From positions 1 to 27,872 of the forward strand of contig DVMJ01000041.1 of assembly GCA_018715065.1 (NCBI GenBank): a stretch of 27,872 bases of DNA. The letters run 5' to 3'. The translations under genes and the position numbers were made by a program. The DNA comes from Fimiplasma intestinipullorum. Lineage in GTDB: Bacteria; Bacillota_I; Bacilli_A; Erysipelotrichales; Coprobacillaceae. Positions 15,517 to 24,230 of this stretch are shown in pieces (the first letter of the stretch is position 1; every line of letters begins with the position of its first letter). A model generated the notes under the pieces. That model was not told the origin of the DNA. It made no database searches and saw nothing but the letters and a program-made list of their open reading frames with translations.

Positions 15517-16782
15517 ATGGGGACAATGAAATTTGCTTTAAGGATGCTCAAGGCAGATTTTCAAAAGAATTTATTTTATGGTGGATCGCTAGTATTTTCG
15601 ACAGCGGTCGTCTTTGTCTTTTTTAATATGACCGCTAATCCCAATTATAGTGGGATGACAGATATGAGCAAAACAAGCTTCTCTATGGTTTTGGCTTTAG
15701 TCGTTGTTGTGATTGCCATGGTCCTGGCTTTTTTTGCGAATTCCTATTATTTGAATTCGAAAACCAAGGAACTGGCTATCGAAACGATCAGCGGAGGAAG
15801 CGTCCTGACGCTGGCTAATTTTCTTTTGACACAGAATATGGTGATCATGCTTTTCGCCATTCCGTTCGGTTTGGGTCTGGGTTATTTGGTCATTCCGCTG
15901 ATCAATATGATCCTGTATCCGCAAATGGGAGTGACGGCACCCGTCTGGCAGGTATATGGCAGCGGACTAGGCTATACAATTGTGTCTTTAGTGACTGAAA
16001 TGGTCTGGCTGGTGGTCATTGATACGGGGTATGCTTACCGGACTGAGGTCAAGGATCTGCTGGAGGCTGAACATACGCTGCAGAATAAGGAAAAAGTAGC
16101 GATTCGGATTCCGTCAGTTGTTTTTTTGGCAATCTATCTCTTGCCGGTGGTACTTTTTTTAGTTTTGGAGGTCAATAGTGATCTCTATCTGGCTTCTGCT
16201 TTTATTGGCTTATTTGGAATCAGCGGTATGCTCAAAAAAGTCTTGCCTGGCTTGATCATGCGTCTTGAAAAACGCTATTTGAATCACAAACATCGATTGC
16301 CGGCTTTGGGAAATTTGCACCATTTGATCAAACAGCTGACGATTCTGATGATGACGATCATTTTTGCGGTCACGCTTCTGGTGTGCTTCATGTCTAGCTA
16401 CATCAATGACTTCAGACAGCTGGTCATCATCGTCATGTCCTATGTTGTATTGACGATCCTGATTGCTGTGTCCATTGTTTACAAGGTGCTGATTGAAGCC
16501 GCGAAACGTAAAAAGAGTTTTCTGCATATGAAAATGCTGGGCTATGTCACGGCTGATCTTAAACAGATCATCGCCGAGGAACTGATCGGGTTGTTTAGTA
16601 TCATCATTATTCTGCCAATGATCTATGTGGGCTTGATCTTTGCTCGCTTCTGCATGGCTGGTCTGATGGATGGTCGCTTTGCCATCGGTATTTCAGCATT
16701 TTACATGGGTGTCATTCTTTTATCGGGCGTGCTGTCCTATTTCTTGTATGTACACCTGGTCTTAAAGGGAGGTTCTCGTTAA
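15517..16782 (+). CDS. Compact BceB/FtsX-like ABC transporter permease
   Basis: This 421-residue integral membrane protein has about ten hydrophobic segments. The first starts near residue 17, after MGTMKFALRMLKADFQKN; the last ends near KGGSR. The pattern NSYYLNSKTKELAIETISG after helix 2 and KRKKSFLHMKMLGY after helix 8 resembles the FtsX-type helix-end motifs of BceB/VraG permeases. Normal BceB proteins are about 650 residues, with a roughly 200-residue extracellular domain between helices 7 and 8. Here that loop is only a few residues (SSYINDFRQ). I start at ATG 15517 with AAAGGAGG eight bases ahead; the longer frame runs back into rluD. The stop overlaps the ATPase gene by one base. Substrate unknown; peptide-antibiotic handling is an analogy only. 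Confidence 0.85.
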   Translation: MGTMKFALRMLKADFQKNLFYGGSLVFSTAVVFVFFNMTANPNYSGMTDMSKTSFSMVLALVVVVIAMVLAFFANSYYLNSKTKELAIETISGGSVLTLANFLLTQNMVIMLFAIPFGLGLGYLVIPLINMILYPQMGVTAPVWQVYGSGLGYTIVSLVTEMVWLVVIDTGYAYRTEVKDLLEAEHTLQNKEKVAIRIPSVVFLAIYLLPVVLFLVLEVNSDLYLASAFIGLFGISGMLKKVLPGLIMRLEKRYLNHKHRLPALGNLHHLIKQLTILMMTIIFAVTLLVCFMSSYINDFRQLVIIVMSYVVLTILIAVSIVYKVLIEAAKRKKSFLHMKMLGYVTADLKQIIAEELIGLFSIIIILPMIYVGLIFARFCMAGLMDGRFAIGISAFYMGVILLSGVLSYFLYVHLVLKGGSR

Positions 16783-17582
16783 TGGAAAAAAAGAAAATAC
16801 TGCAAGCAAAAGAGGTTGTCAAGATCTATGGCAGTGACCCTAAAAATCAGGTGACGGCTCTGGATCATGTCAGTCTGGATGTATTTGAAGGCGATTTTAT
16901 TACGATCATGGGACCTTCAGGGGCCGGTAAATCGACCTTCCTCAACAACATATCGACAATTGACCTGCCAACAAGCGGCAGTGTCAAAATCAACGGTACC
17001 GAGGTCAGGACCATGGGGGAAATCGAGATTGGCCGTTTCCGCTATGAGAATCTGGGTTTTATCTTCCAGGAATTTAACCTTCTTGGGACACTGACGATTC
17101 TGGAGAATATTGCAGTACCGCTCACTTTAAAAAACGTGTCACGCGCTGAGATCGTCTCGCGCGTTGAGGCGATTGCCAAAAAACTGGAGATCACGGCCTT
17201 ACTGCACAAGTTTCCGGATGAATGCTCGGGTGGGCAGCGTCAGCGTGTGGCGATTGCCCGCGCATTGGTGACCAATCCGAAGCTGATCGTCGCAGATGAG
17301 CCAACGGGAAATCTGGACTCTAAAAATTCGTATGAAATCTTGAAATTATTAAAGGATCTCAATGAAAATGAAGGGGTCACGATTATTATGGTCACGCATG
17401 ATTCGATGATTGCCAGCTATTCAAAGAAACTGATCTATATTCGAGATGGTAAGATTGATGGGATTATTGAACGTGGGTATTATACGCAACGTGAGTATTT
17501 TTACCGTATTGTTGAAATCAATTCACAGGAATCACAAGACTTATTCTATGAGGATAGGCATATGATGGAAGGAAAGGAGTGA
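16782..17582 (+). CDS. ABC transporter ATP-binding protein (BceA/MacB-like)
   Basis: This 266-residue ATPase powers the preceding permease. It shows Walker A GPSGAGKST (residues 44-52), the Q-loop in GFIFQEFNLL, the signature CSGGQRQRVA (Cys in place of the usual Leu), Walker B LIVADEPTGNLDSKNS and the H-loop in IIMVTHD. FQEFNLLGTLTILENIAVPL is typical of the LolD/MacB/BceA group. A C-terminal extension after the H-loop (RGYYTQREYFYRIVEI and beyond) resembles BceA-type tails. ATG 16782 overlaps the permease stop (TAATG) with AAAGGGAGG ahead, so translation is coupled. No two-component system lies nearby, unlike classical bceRS-bceAB loci. Confidence 0.93.
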   Translation: MEKKKILQAKEVVKIYGSDPKNQVTALDHVSLDVFEGDFITIMGPSGAGKSTFLNNISTIDLPTSGSVKINGTEVRTMGEIEIGRFRYENLGFIFQEFNLLGTLTILENIAVPLTLKNVSRAEIVSRVEAIAKKLEITALLHKFPDECSGGQRQRVAIARALVTNPKLIVADEPTGNLDSKNSYEILKLLKDLNENEGVTIIMVTHDSMIASYSKKLIYIRDGKIDGIIERGYYTQREYFYRIVEINSQESQDLFYEDRHMMEGKE

Positions 17583-17588
17583 GCAGTG

Positions 17589-18101
17589 ATGCGCTTTGAA
17601 ACGATTTTAGCTCAGGATATTCAATATAATCCTTTTGAAATGATTGGTAAGCAATGGCTATTGGTCAGTGCCGGTGACAAAGAACGCTGCAATACGATGA
17701 CGGCTTCCTGGGGCGGCGTTGGCGTGATCTGGAATAAGAACGTGGTCACGGTATATATTCGTCCACAGCGCTATACCCATGAACTGATGGAAGCCAGTGA
17801 TTATTTTTGTATCAGTGTGTTGCCAGAGTCCATGCGTCAGGTTTTAGCTTATTGCGGCAAGGCATCAGGACGGGATGAAGATAAGCTTGCCGTCAGTCAT
17901 CTCACACCACGCTTTGAGAAAACCATCAGCGGTTTTGAAGAGGCGGATCTCAATATCTATTGCCGTAAACTTTATGCAGCCGATTTAACACCAGAGGGAT
18001 TCACGGATCCGATGCTCGATACCAGGAATTATCCTCAAAAAGATTATCACACGATGTATATCGGTGAGATCATCAAAGTAGAAAAAAAGCTTCAGGATTA
18101 A
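17589..18101 (+). CDS. Flavin reductase-domain protein (FMN-binding)
   Basis: This 170-residue protein matches the flavin reductase-like split-barrel family that binds FMN. Features are KQWLLVSAGDKERCNTMTAS at residues 20-39, where the small residues around NTMTASWGG contact flavin in the family, then VTVYIRPQRYTHELME, YFCISVLPE and YCGKASGRDEDK. The physiological electron acceptor cannot be read from sequence. ATG 17589 is nine bases after AAGGAG; GTG 17586 is also possible. The gene starts 6 bases after the ABC ATPase stop and shares its operon, but a functional link is unproven. It ends at a bidirectional terminator facing rnhC. Confidence 0.88.
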   Translation: MRFETILAQDIQYNPFEMIGKQWLLVSAGDKERCNTMTASWGGVGVIWNKNVVTVYIRPQRYTHELMEASDYFCISVLPESMRQVLAYCGKASGRDEDKLAVSHLTPRFEKTISGFEEADLNIYCRKLYAADLTPEGFTDPMLDTRNYPQKDYHTMYIGEIIKVEKKLQD

Positions 18102-18119
18102 TCCGCTCCTGAAGCTTTT
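18085..18119. terminator. Bidirectional terminator between convergent genes
   Basis: A 13-bp stem (18085-18097 with 18107-18119) with a 9-base loop has T-rich sequence on both outer sides. It overlaps the stop codon of the flavin reductase gene and abuts the stop of rnhC, serving both strands. Confidence 0.92.
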
Positions 18120-19035
18120 ATTTTTGATTTTTAAGATGTGCTTTTTGGCGTGCCTCGTCCAAGACACGTTTCGTGTTTGTAAAATGTTTTTTGGCCACCT
18201 TATTTAAGATTGCTTCGCCATGTCCGAGAACGAGCTCAACTGCGACACGATCTACCGCTGCGGTACTTCCATAAGGCAAGCGTGTATTTAACTTACGTGA
18301 CATATTGTTGAAATACTGCAGACTGGCATAACGAGCAAGCAGATGTGCACAAGACATGGCCAGATAGTGATTGTAGGAATCTGTTTCAAATTTAAGATCC
18401 TTTACCACGATCACTTCATTTTTCAGATAATTGTAGAAAGTTTTAGGGGAAACAAAATGCTCGATGACCTTCGTCTGGCACGTTCCATCAATCCGCTGGA
18501 TCACATTGGTAATAGCCTGATTGTGGAGACGGGCTTTTATATTGGCAGGGTTGAGACCCTCATTAACCATTTTGTTATAATGTGGATTATCTAAGATCAA
18601 CAAGCTGTATTTCAGTTTATCCTTGATCAAACGGGCTAATCGGATAACTTCCTGATTTGGCAATGTCTTGACATCATGTATATCCAGGTGTACTAACCAG
18701 TCGATGTCTTTTTCATCCACGTAGCAGGCGACGGTGCAGATTGGCCCGAAGTAGTCATTATTGCCGACATCATCAGAACCAATGTGACTATGCATAAACA
18801 TACCGCTGGTCATTTCCTGAACAGGTTTTTTGGCAGCCTGCCATCTATCTGCAATTTTCTTCGCATTGTTTCCTTTAAACAGGATGCGCTTATCTCTTCT
18901 GGCAGTGATCATACATCCATCTTCTTCAGCTCTGAATAAAACCGCACCCTCATCCATAAAAGTGGCCTTATCACTGTAGAAATTTTTCATTTTTTCTAAA
19001 ACTGCGTCGTCAACACTAATGATGATTGAATTCAT
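18118..19035 (-). CDS. rnhC: RNase HIII-like protein with altered active site
   Basis: RNase HIII cleaves RNA in RNA-DNA hybrids. The N-terminal TBP-like substrate-binding domain (about residues 1-70) and the RNase H fold are both recognisable: HSHIGSDDVGNNDYFGPICT, LHNQAITNVI, IEHFVSPKTFYNYL, FETDSYNHYLAMSCAHLLAR and KKHFTNTKRV. Family enzymes use four acidic residues. Here D88 is kept, Glu is replaced by D89 (SDDVG for SDEVG), the third Asp by E192 (VIEHF for the usual IDxF), and the fourth acid of KAE/KAD by Y221 (DSY). Activity is therefore doubtful. ATG at 19035 has AGGAG eight bases ahead; the GTG at 19044 overlaps that site. rnhC next to cvpA-mutS2 is classic Firmicutes synteny, though zapA and polX are missing. 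Confidence 0.93.
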   Translation of the reverse strand: MNSIIISVDDAVLEKMKNFYSDKATFMDEGAVLFRAEEDGCMITARRDKRILFKGNNAKKIADRWQAAKKPVQEMTSGMFMHSHIGSDDVGNNDYFGPICTVACYVDEKDIDWLVHLDIHDVKTLPNQEVIRLARLIKDKLKYSLLILDNPHYNKMVNEGLNPANIKARLHNQAITNVIQRIDGTCQTKVIEHFVSPKTFYNYLKNEVIVVKDLKFETDSYNHYLAMSCAHLLARYASLQYFNNMSRKLNTRLPYGSTAAVDRVAVELVLGHGEAILNKVAKKHFTNTKRVLDEARQKAHLKNQK

Positions 19036-19056
19036 GCATATCACTCCTATACTAAT

Positions 19057-19065
19057 ATTATAACA
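19057..19065 (-). promoter_or_regulatory. Extended -10 promoter of rnhC
   Basis: On the - strand, TGTTATAAT gives a perfect TATAAT with an extended TG motif about 20 bases ahead of the SD site. No good -35 box is visible, as allowed for extended -10 promoters. Confidence 0.6.
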
Positions 19066-19208
19066 CTTTTATTTGCTGATGAATAGGGGTTTTTTTCTTT
19101 TTTTCGTAAAAACTCGCCAGGCTCTTCCTACCCTTGACAAACGGTTATTTTTGACTGTATTTCGTGATTGACTAAAAAAGTTTTAAGCGCGTCGGCAAAC
19201 CTCTTTTT

Positions 19209-19237
19209 TTGACATCAATCCGGTTTTTTGCTAGAAT
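19209..19237 (+). promoter_or_regulatory. SigA-type promoter of cvpA-mutS2-uvrC
   Basis: Consensus TTGACA at 19209-19214 and TAGAAT at 19232-19237 are 17 bases apart; GGGAGGGG and the cvpA ATG follow. A second TTGACA at 19134-19139 has only a weak -10 (around 19158-19163) and may be a tandem promoter. Confidence 0.85.
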
Positions 19238-19259
19238 GTAGGCATGGGAGGGGATTGCC

Positions 19260-20057
19260 ATGAGTGGAACGTTACTGGATATCATTATTTTAGTGGTTCT
19301 GATCATTAGTTTTATTGTTGGATATTTACGAGGATTTGTCGATCGTGCCTTGAATTTGGTTACGTCGATCATCATGTTATTGATTGCCTGGTGGGGTTCT
19401 AAAGGCCTGGCGCCGTTTTTTAATTTATGGTCAGGTATGGATGATCCTCTGTTATCACAGCTGATTGCACCATTGATTGGTCGCGTGATTGCTTTTATTG
19501 TCATCTACCTTGTTCTGGCTTTGATCCGTCTGGCTTTGTTTGCAATTTTGAAGCCCATTATTCGGCATTTGAAGGAAATGATCAGCCTTGTCAATTTTGC
19601 GGATAGTGTTCTAGGCGGTATCTTCAATGTCATTAAGAGTTTCTTTATCGTCTACCTTGCATTGTTAGTGGTAAGTTTGCCGATCGTCAATAATGGACGC
19701 CAGGCAATCGAAGATTCATTCCTCGGTTCTTTGGTCGTTAAGACGGTTCCATCCTTAACCACATCGGTCATGGCATTTGGCGAACAGTTCGAAAACCTGT
19801 CTCAAATCAGTCAGCAGGCAGATGAAGGCATGCAGGTGGCTGATATGATCGAAATGGTCGACAGTATGAATCAATTAGGTCTGATCAATGAAGACACGAT
19901 CACTTCTTTTTATGACCAGTATCAAAATGAAATACAAAACATGCCCATCCAGGAAGTCTCTGGTGAAAACTATGAGAAGCTGACGGGAATCATCGATGAA
20001 CTGCCAGCCAGTCAGGAAATCAAGAATACATTAAAATCCAAATTGTCACAATCTTAA
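19260..20057 (+). CDS. cvpA: CvpA-family membrane protein
   Basis: This 265-residue protein has four hydrophobic segments (about residues 6-26, 33-52, 75-98 and 115-140) with the family pattern of a small glycine at the end of helix 1 (IVGYLRGFVDRALNLV) and VNFADSVLGGIFNVIKSFFI before helix 4. CvpA in enterobacteria is needed for colicin V export and envelope homeostasis; its biochemical role in Firmicutes is unknown. The C-terminal 100 residues (from about AFGEQFENLSQ) are soluble and acidic, longer than in minimal CvpA. ATG 19260 is preceded by GGGAGGGG. mutS2 follows 22 bases later, as in Bacillus. Confidence 0.9.
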   Translation: MSGTLLDIIILVVLIISFIVGYLRGFVDRALNLVTSIIMLLIAWWGSKGLAPFFNLWSGMDDPLLSQLIAPLIGRVIAFIVIYLVLALIRLALFAILKPIIRHLKEMISLVNFADSVLGGIFNVIKSFFIVYLALLVVSLPIVNNGRQAIEDSFLGSLVVKTVPSLTTSVMAFGEQFENLSQISQQADEGMQVADMIEMVDSMNQLGLINEDTITSFYDQYQNEIQNMPIQEVSGENYEKLTGIIDELPASQEIKNTLKSKLSQS

Positions 20058-20079
20058 TATAAGGAACAGGTGTATCAAC

Positions 20080-22395
20080 ATGAAACAAGTCAATGAAACC
20101 TTAGAGTTAAATAAAGTCATTGAACAGTTAAAGCATTTGACGTCTTGTTCGCTGGGAAAAGACCATATTGAACGTATGGCTTTTTTCACGTCTTACGATG
20201 CTTTAGTCGATGAATTAAAACAAACCGAAGAAATCGTACGATTATGTTATGCCTATGGGCCGCTCTTATTGGGTGGGCTGCATGATCTGAGTCATGCACT
20301 GGCCAAAAGTGAGATGGATGGCCGTTTGAGCCCGGATGAACTTTTAGATGTGGTAGGACAGGTGGACTGCGCCCAGCATGTCAAGAGTTATGGGGCTGAG
20401 GCGAAGATCGAGGTCCCTTATTTCAGGGATGCGGTCGATCGCATCGTCGTGCTTAAAAATTTACGTGCTCAAATTGAACGCTGTATTGCGCCTAATGGTG
20501 AGATCCTGGATGGGGCTTCCAGTAAACTCGCCAAGCTGCGTCGCCAGATCCGTTCGACAGAAGCATCGATCCAGACCCGCATGTCACAGTATTTGGTCAG
20601 CATGAAAGATTATTTATCAGAAAATTTAGTGACACGCCGCAATGATCGATTCGTCATTCCGGTGAAAAGCGGTTATCAGCATCAGGTTCGTGGTATCGTG
20701 CATGCGCAATCCAGTTCACATCAGACGCTGTATATTGAGCCGGAAGCTATTGTTCAGCTCAATAATCAGCTGCAGAGCCTGCATGCCCAGGAATATGAAG
20801 AAATGGAGCGCATTCTGCTGGAATTGTCCGGAGCTGTTAAACAGGAAAGCGTTCAGTTACGCGCCAACCAGGACCTTTTAGGTGAATTGGATTTTCGTTT
20901 TGCCAAAGGCATTTATGCCAAAGAAATGGAGGCTGTGATTCCTGAAATCAGTCAGGATTTTGATCGTTTTCTGTTAAAGAAGGCGCGTCATCCATTGCTT
21001 GATCCTAAAACGGTCGTGGCCAATACGATCGATCTGGCCAACCCGATTCATATGCTGCTTGTCACAGGAAGCAATACCGGCGGAAAGACAGTAACCCTGA
21101 AGACAGTGGGGCTGCTGGCGGCAATGGCGCTTTCAGGGATGGCAGTTCCTTGTGAGAGGGCCATCATTCCTTTCTTTGATGAGATCTTTGTCGATCTCGG
21201 AGATGAGCAGTCGATCGAACAATCCCTCTCTACTTTTTCAAGTCATATGTCACGGATCGTTTCGATCACCGAAAATGTGACTTCACATTCTTTAGTATTG
21301 ATGGATGAGGTCGGCAGCGGGACCGATCCGCGGGAAGGGGAGAGCATCGCTCAGGCGATCTTGGAATATTTGCAGGATTACCACTGCTATGTGATTGCGA
21401 CGACCCATTATGCCGGTCTGAAAAATTTTGCCAAGCGTTCTCCGGATATTCTGGTGGCCAGTGTCGCTTTTGACGAAAAATTATTTCAACCGACCTATCG
21501 ATTGGTCTTAGGCGAATCCGGTAAATCCTATGCACTGGAAATCAGCCGTCGTTTGGGACTGTTGGACAAGATCGTCAATCGTGCCAAGATCATCAAACAG
21601 GAAAATCAGAGCGATCAGGAAGCGCTGCTGGAGAAACTGGAAGTAGAGCTGCAGCTTGCCAGAGAAAAAGAAGAACATTATCAGGCTGAACTGGCAGAGC
21701 TGGCTAAAGCCAAAGAAGCCCTGGCTTGGCAGCAGGAAAATCTTTCTAAACGACAGGAACGTTATCTGCAAGAAGCGCAAAAGAAGGCCAATGCCCTGGT
21801 CGATGAGGCGCGTCAAACCGTCGATATGCTGGTTGCGGATTTTAAAGCCAAGGGGGCCGAAATCAAGATGCATGAGATCAATGAGACTAGACAGGCACTG
21901 GCCAGTCTAAAAAAAGAAGAAGTTGATCCTAAGCATCTTCCTGCCGATGATCATGTTTACAAGCCAGGCGATACCGTGCGTATCTTAAGTATGAATCGCG
22001 AAGGGGAGGTGCTGGAGGTCAAAAAGGATCAGCTGATCGTTAGCCTGGGCGGCATCAAGATGAAGCTGAAGAAAGAGGATGTCCGTTTTGTCCGTGCCAA
22101 AGTCAAGAAAGCGCCGGTGCGCACACGTGGCCAGAATCAGGCCAAGAAGACCGGCAGCTATGAGATCAATGTGATCGGGATGCGCTATGAAGAAGCGATG
22201 CGCGTGGTCGATAAATTTTTAGATGATGCTTTGATGCTGGGATATCCGAGTGTCCGCATCATTCATGGCATGGGAACGGGAGCCCTGAAAAATGGGGTGA
22301 GTGCTCTGTTAAAGAAAAATAAGCATGTCGCAAGCTTCCGCAGCGGTGGCCCGCAGGAAGGTGGACTGGGCGCCACGGTAGCTTATTTTCATTAG
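20080..22395 (+). CDS. mutS2: Endonuclease MutS2 / ribosome-rescue ATPase with Smr domain
   Basis: MutS2 lacks the mismatch-recognition domain of MutS. Known roles are suppression of recombination and splitting of collided ribosomes. Order: N-terminal core and clamp helices (about residues 1-300), ATPase with Walker A GSNTGGKT (about 329-336) and Walker B LVLMDEVGSGTDPREGE, a long coiled coil (about 510-610), a KOW-like segment (DTVRILSMNREGEVLE) and the C-terminal Smr domain (about 695-771) with HGMGTGALKNGV. In the Smr domain the usual LDLxG motif is INVIG, so the conserved Asp is N697. Length is normal at 771 residues. The ATG at 20080 follows GGAACAGGTG. uvrC comes 16 bases after the stop. 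Confidence 0.96.
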   Translation: MKQVNETLELNKVIEQLKHLTSCSLGKDHIERMAFFTSYDALVDELKQTEEIVRLCYAYGPLLLGGLHDLSHALAKSEMDGRLSPDELLDVVGQVDCAQHVKSYGAEAKIEVPYFRDAVDRIVVLKNLRAQIERCIAPNGEILDGASSKLAKLRRQIRSTEASIQTRMSQYLVSMKDYLSENLVTRRNDRFVIPVKSGYQHQVRGIVHAQSSSHQTLYIEPEAIVQLNNQLQSLHAQEYEEMERILLELSGAVKQESVQLRANQDLLGELDFRFAKGIYAKEMEAVIPEISQDFDRFLLKKARHPLLDPKTVVANTIDLANPIHMLLVTGSNTGGKTVTLKTVGLLAAMALSGMAVPCERAIIPFFDEIFVDLGDEQSIEQSLSTFSSHMSRIVSITENVTSHSLVLMDEVGSGTDPREGESIAQAILEYLQDYHCYVIATTHYAGLKNFAKRSPDILVASVAFDEKLFQPTYRLVLGESGKSYALEISRRLGLLDKIVNRAKIIKQENQSDQEALLEKLEVELQLAREKEEHYQAELAELAKAKEALAWQQENLSKRQERYLQEAQKKANALVDEARQTVDMLVADFKAKGAEIKMHEINETRQALASLKKEEVDPKHLPADDHVYKPGDTVRILSMNREGEVLEVKKDQLIVSLGGIKMKLKKEDVRFVRAKVKKAPVRTRGQNQAKKTGSYEINVIGMRYEEAMRVVDKFLDDALMLGYPSVRIIHGMGTGALKNGVSALLKKNKHVASFRSGGPQEGGLGATVAYFH

Positions 22396-22411
22396 TCGAG
22401 GAGGGATGTGA

Positions 22412-24181
22412 ATGGCCCAGGATCTAGCGTATATCAAACATAAATTATCCCTTCTGCCTTTACAGCCAGGCTGTTATCTGATGAAAAATGCGGAGGGGAC
22501 AGTGATCTATGTCGGTAAGGCTAAAAAACTAAAGAATCGTGTGTCTTCTTATTTTAATGGGGTTCATAATTATAAGACGACCAAGCTGGTATCAGAAATC
22601 GTTGATTTTGATTATATTGTGACACAGTCTGAAAAAGAAGCCTTACTGTTGGAAATTAATCTGATCAAGGATTACAGTCCGCGTTATAATATCATGTTTA
22701 TGGATAACAGCTATTATCCCTATATTCAGTTAACCAGAGAAAGACATCCGCGTTTACGTATTGTGCGGGATGCCAAGGATAAGAAATGTCGTCATTTTGG
22801 TCCTTTTCCGGATGCGACAGCAGCGCGCGAAACTTTCAAGTTGCTTAATCGGCTCTATCCTTTAAGAAAATGCAATCATATCCCTAAGAAGCCCTGTCTC
22901 TATGCGTCGCTGAATCAGTGTCTGGCGCCATGCGTCAATGAGGTTTCTGAAGAGACCTATCAGCAGATCACCCGAGAGATCACTCGCTTTATCAAAGGGG
23001 ATGTCAAAGAAGTCATTGATGACCTTCATCATAAGATGGCTGAAGCCAGTGAAGCCTTAAACTTTGAACAGGCGAAGGAATATCGGGATATGATCCGTTA
23101 TATCGAGCATGTTACCAGTAAGCAGCATGTGCAGTTTGCCGATCAGGTCGACCGGGATATTTTAGGGTTTTATGTCGATAAAGGGTATCTCAGTATTCAG
23201 ATCTTCTTCATGCGTCAGGGTAAGCTGTTATCCCGGGACTTTAACCTGATGCCCTTATATGATGAAGAAGCAGATGAGGTCATTCGTTTTGTCGTTGACT
23301 TTTATCGGGCCAATACGTATCCTAAAGAGCTGCTGGTGCCTGCTGGTGTCGATGTCGAACTATTGGAAAGTGTGCTGGAATGTAAGGTGGTCCATCCTGA
23401 AAAAGGGAATAAGGCGGATCTGGTCAAGATGGCGATCGAAAATGCGAAGGAAATGCTGGAAAAGAAATTTGCTTTGCAGGAGACGGATCGCCGCAATACC
23501 ATTGAGGCCGTTGAGCAGTTAGGACGTCTTTTGCATCGACCAACTCCTCATGTGATTGAACTGTTTGATAACTCCAATATACAAGGGAGCTATGCGGTAG
23601 CTGGGATGGTTGTTTTTGTGGATGGCAAACCATCACGCAGCGATTATCGCAAATATAAGATCAAGACGGTCGAAGGACCGGATGATTATGGCAGCATGCG
23701 CGAGATCATCTATCGACGCTATTTGCGTGTCATGACAGATGGTCTGCGTAAGCCGGATCTCATTATCGTCGATGGCGGAAAGGGGCAGATCAAGGCGGCA
23801 CGTGAGATCATTGAAATGTTGCATATCAATATTTACGTATGCGGTCTGGCAAAGGATGATCGCCATCAGACCGCAGTCTTGCTGGATATGGATGGGGAGG
23901 TCGTCGAGATCGATCGTCGCACGCCGCTTTTCTATCTGCTGACAAGAATGCAGGATGAAGTCCATCGCTATGCGATTACCTTCCATCGTCAGGTGCGTTC
24001 GAAATCTTTGCTGGATTCGATTCTGGATGATGTGGAAGGCGTAGGTCCTAAGCGCAAGAAACTGCTTCTAAAACGCTTTGGCAGCGTGAAGCGCATGAAA
24101 GAGGCCAGCGAGGAAGAATTAAGCGAAGTGCTGCCGCAGACCGTTGCGCATCACCTCTATCAAAAATTAAAAGAAAGCTAA
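22412..24181 (+). CDS. uvrC: Excinuclease ABC subunit C
   Basis: UvrC makes both incisions in nucleotide excision repair, joined to UvrAB at the lesion. Domains of this 589-residue protein: N-terminal GIY-YIG nuclease (about 15-95), in which PGCYLM and VIYVGKAKKLKNRVSSYF are recognisable (GCY in place of GVY/GIY); Cys residues at CNHIPKKPC and CLAPC; UVR domain (about 200-235, EASEALNFEQAKEYRDMI) for UvrB contact; RNase H-like 5' nuclease with FDNSNIQGS, LIIVDGGKGQ and QDEVHRYAITFHR; and tandem helix-hairpin-helix at the C-terminus (VEGVGPKRKKLLLKRFGS). ATG 22412 is preceded by GAGGAGGG. It is probably co-transcribed with mutS2. Confidence 0.97.
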   Translation: MAQDLAYIKHKLSLLPLQPGCYLMKNAEGTVIYVGKAKKLKNRVSSYFNGVHNYKTTKLVSEIVDFDYIVTQSEKEALLLEINLIKDYSPRYNIMFMDNSYYPYIQLTRERHPRLRIVRDAKDKKCRHFGPFPDATAARETFKLLNRLYPLRKCNHIPKKPCLYASLNQCLAPCVNEVSEETYQQITREITRFIKGDVKEVIDDLHHKMAEASEALNFEQAKEYRDMIRYIEHVTSKQHVQFADQVDRDILGFYVDKGYLSIQIFFMRQGKLLSRDFNLMPLYDEEADEVIRFVVDFYRANTYPKELLVPAGVDVELLESVLECKVVHPEKGNKADLVKMAIENAKEMLEKKFALQETDRRNTIEAVEQLGRLLHRPTPHVIELFDNSNIQGSYAVAGMVVFVDGKPSRSDYRKYKIKTVEGPDDYGSMREIIYRRYLRVMTDGLRKPDLIIVDGGKGQIKAAREIIEMLHINIYVCGLAKDDRHQTAVLLDMDGEVVEIDRRTPLFYLLTRMQDEVHRYAITFHRQVRSKSLLDSILDDVEGVGPKRKKLLLKRFGSVKRMKEASEEELSEVLPQTVAHHLYQKLKES

Positions 24182-24230
24182 CCGACGAGCCGGAAACGGC
24201 ATATGATACATTGATAGGGGGGGATGACCA

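Noticed and set aside
19134..19163. Second promoter ahead of cvpA
   Set aside because: The TTGACA is good but the -10 (TATTTC, 18-base spacer) is weak; mentioned only as possible tandem promoter.
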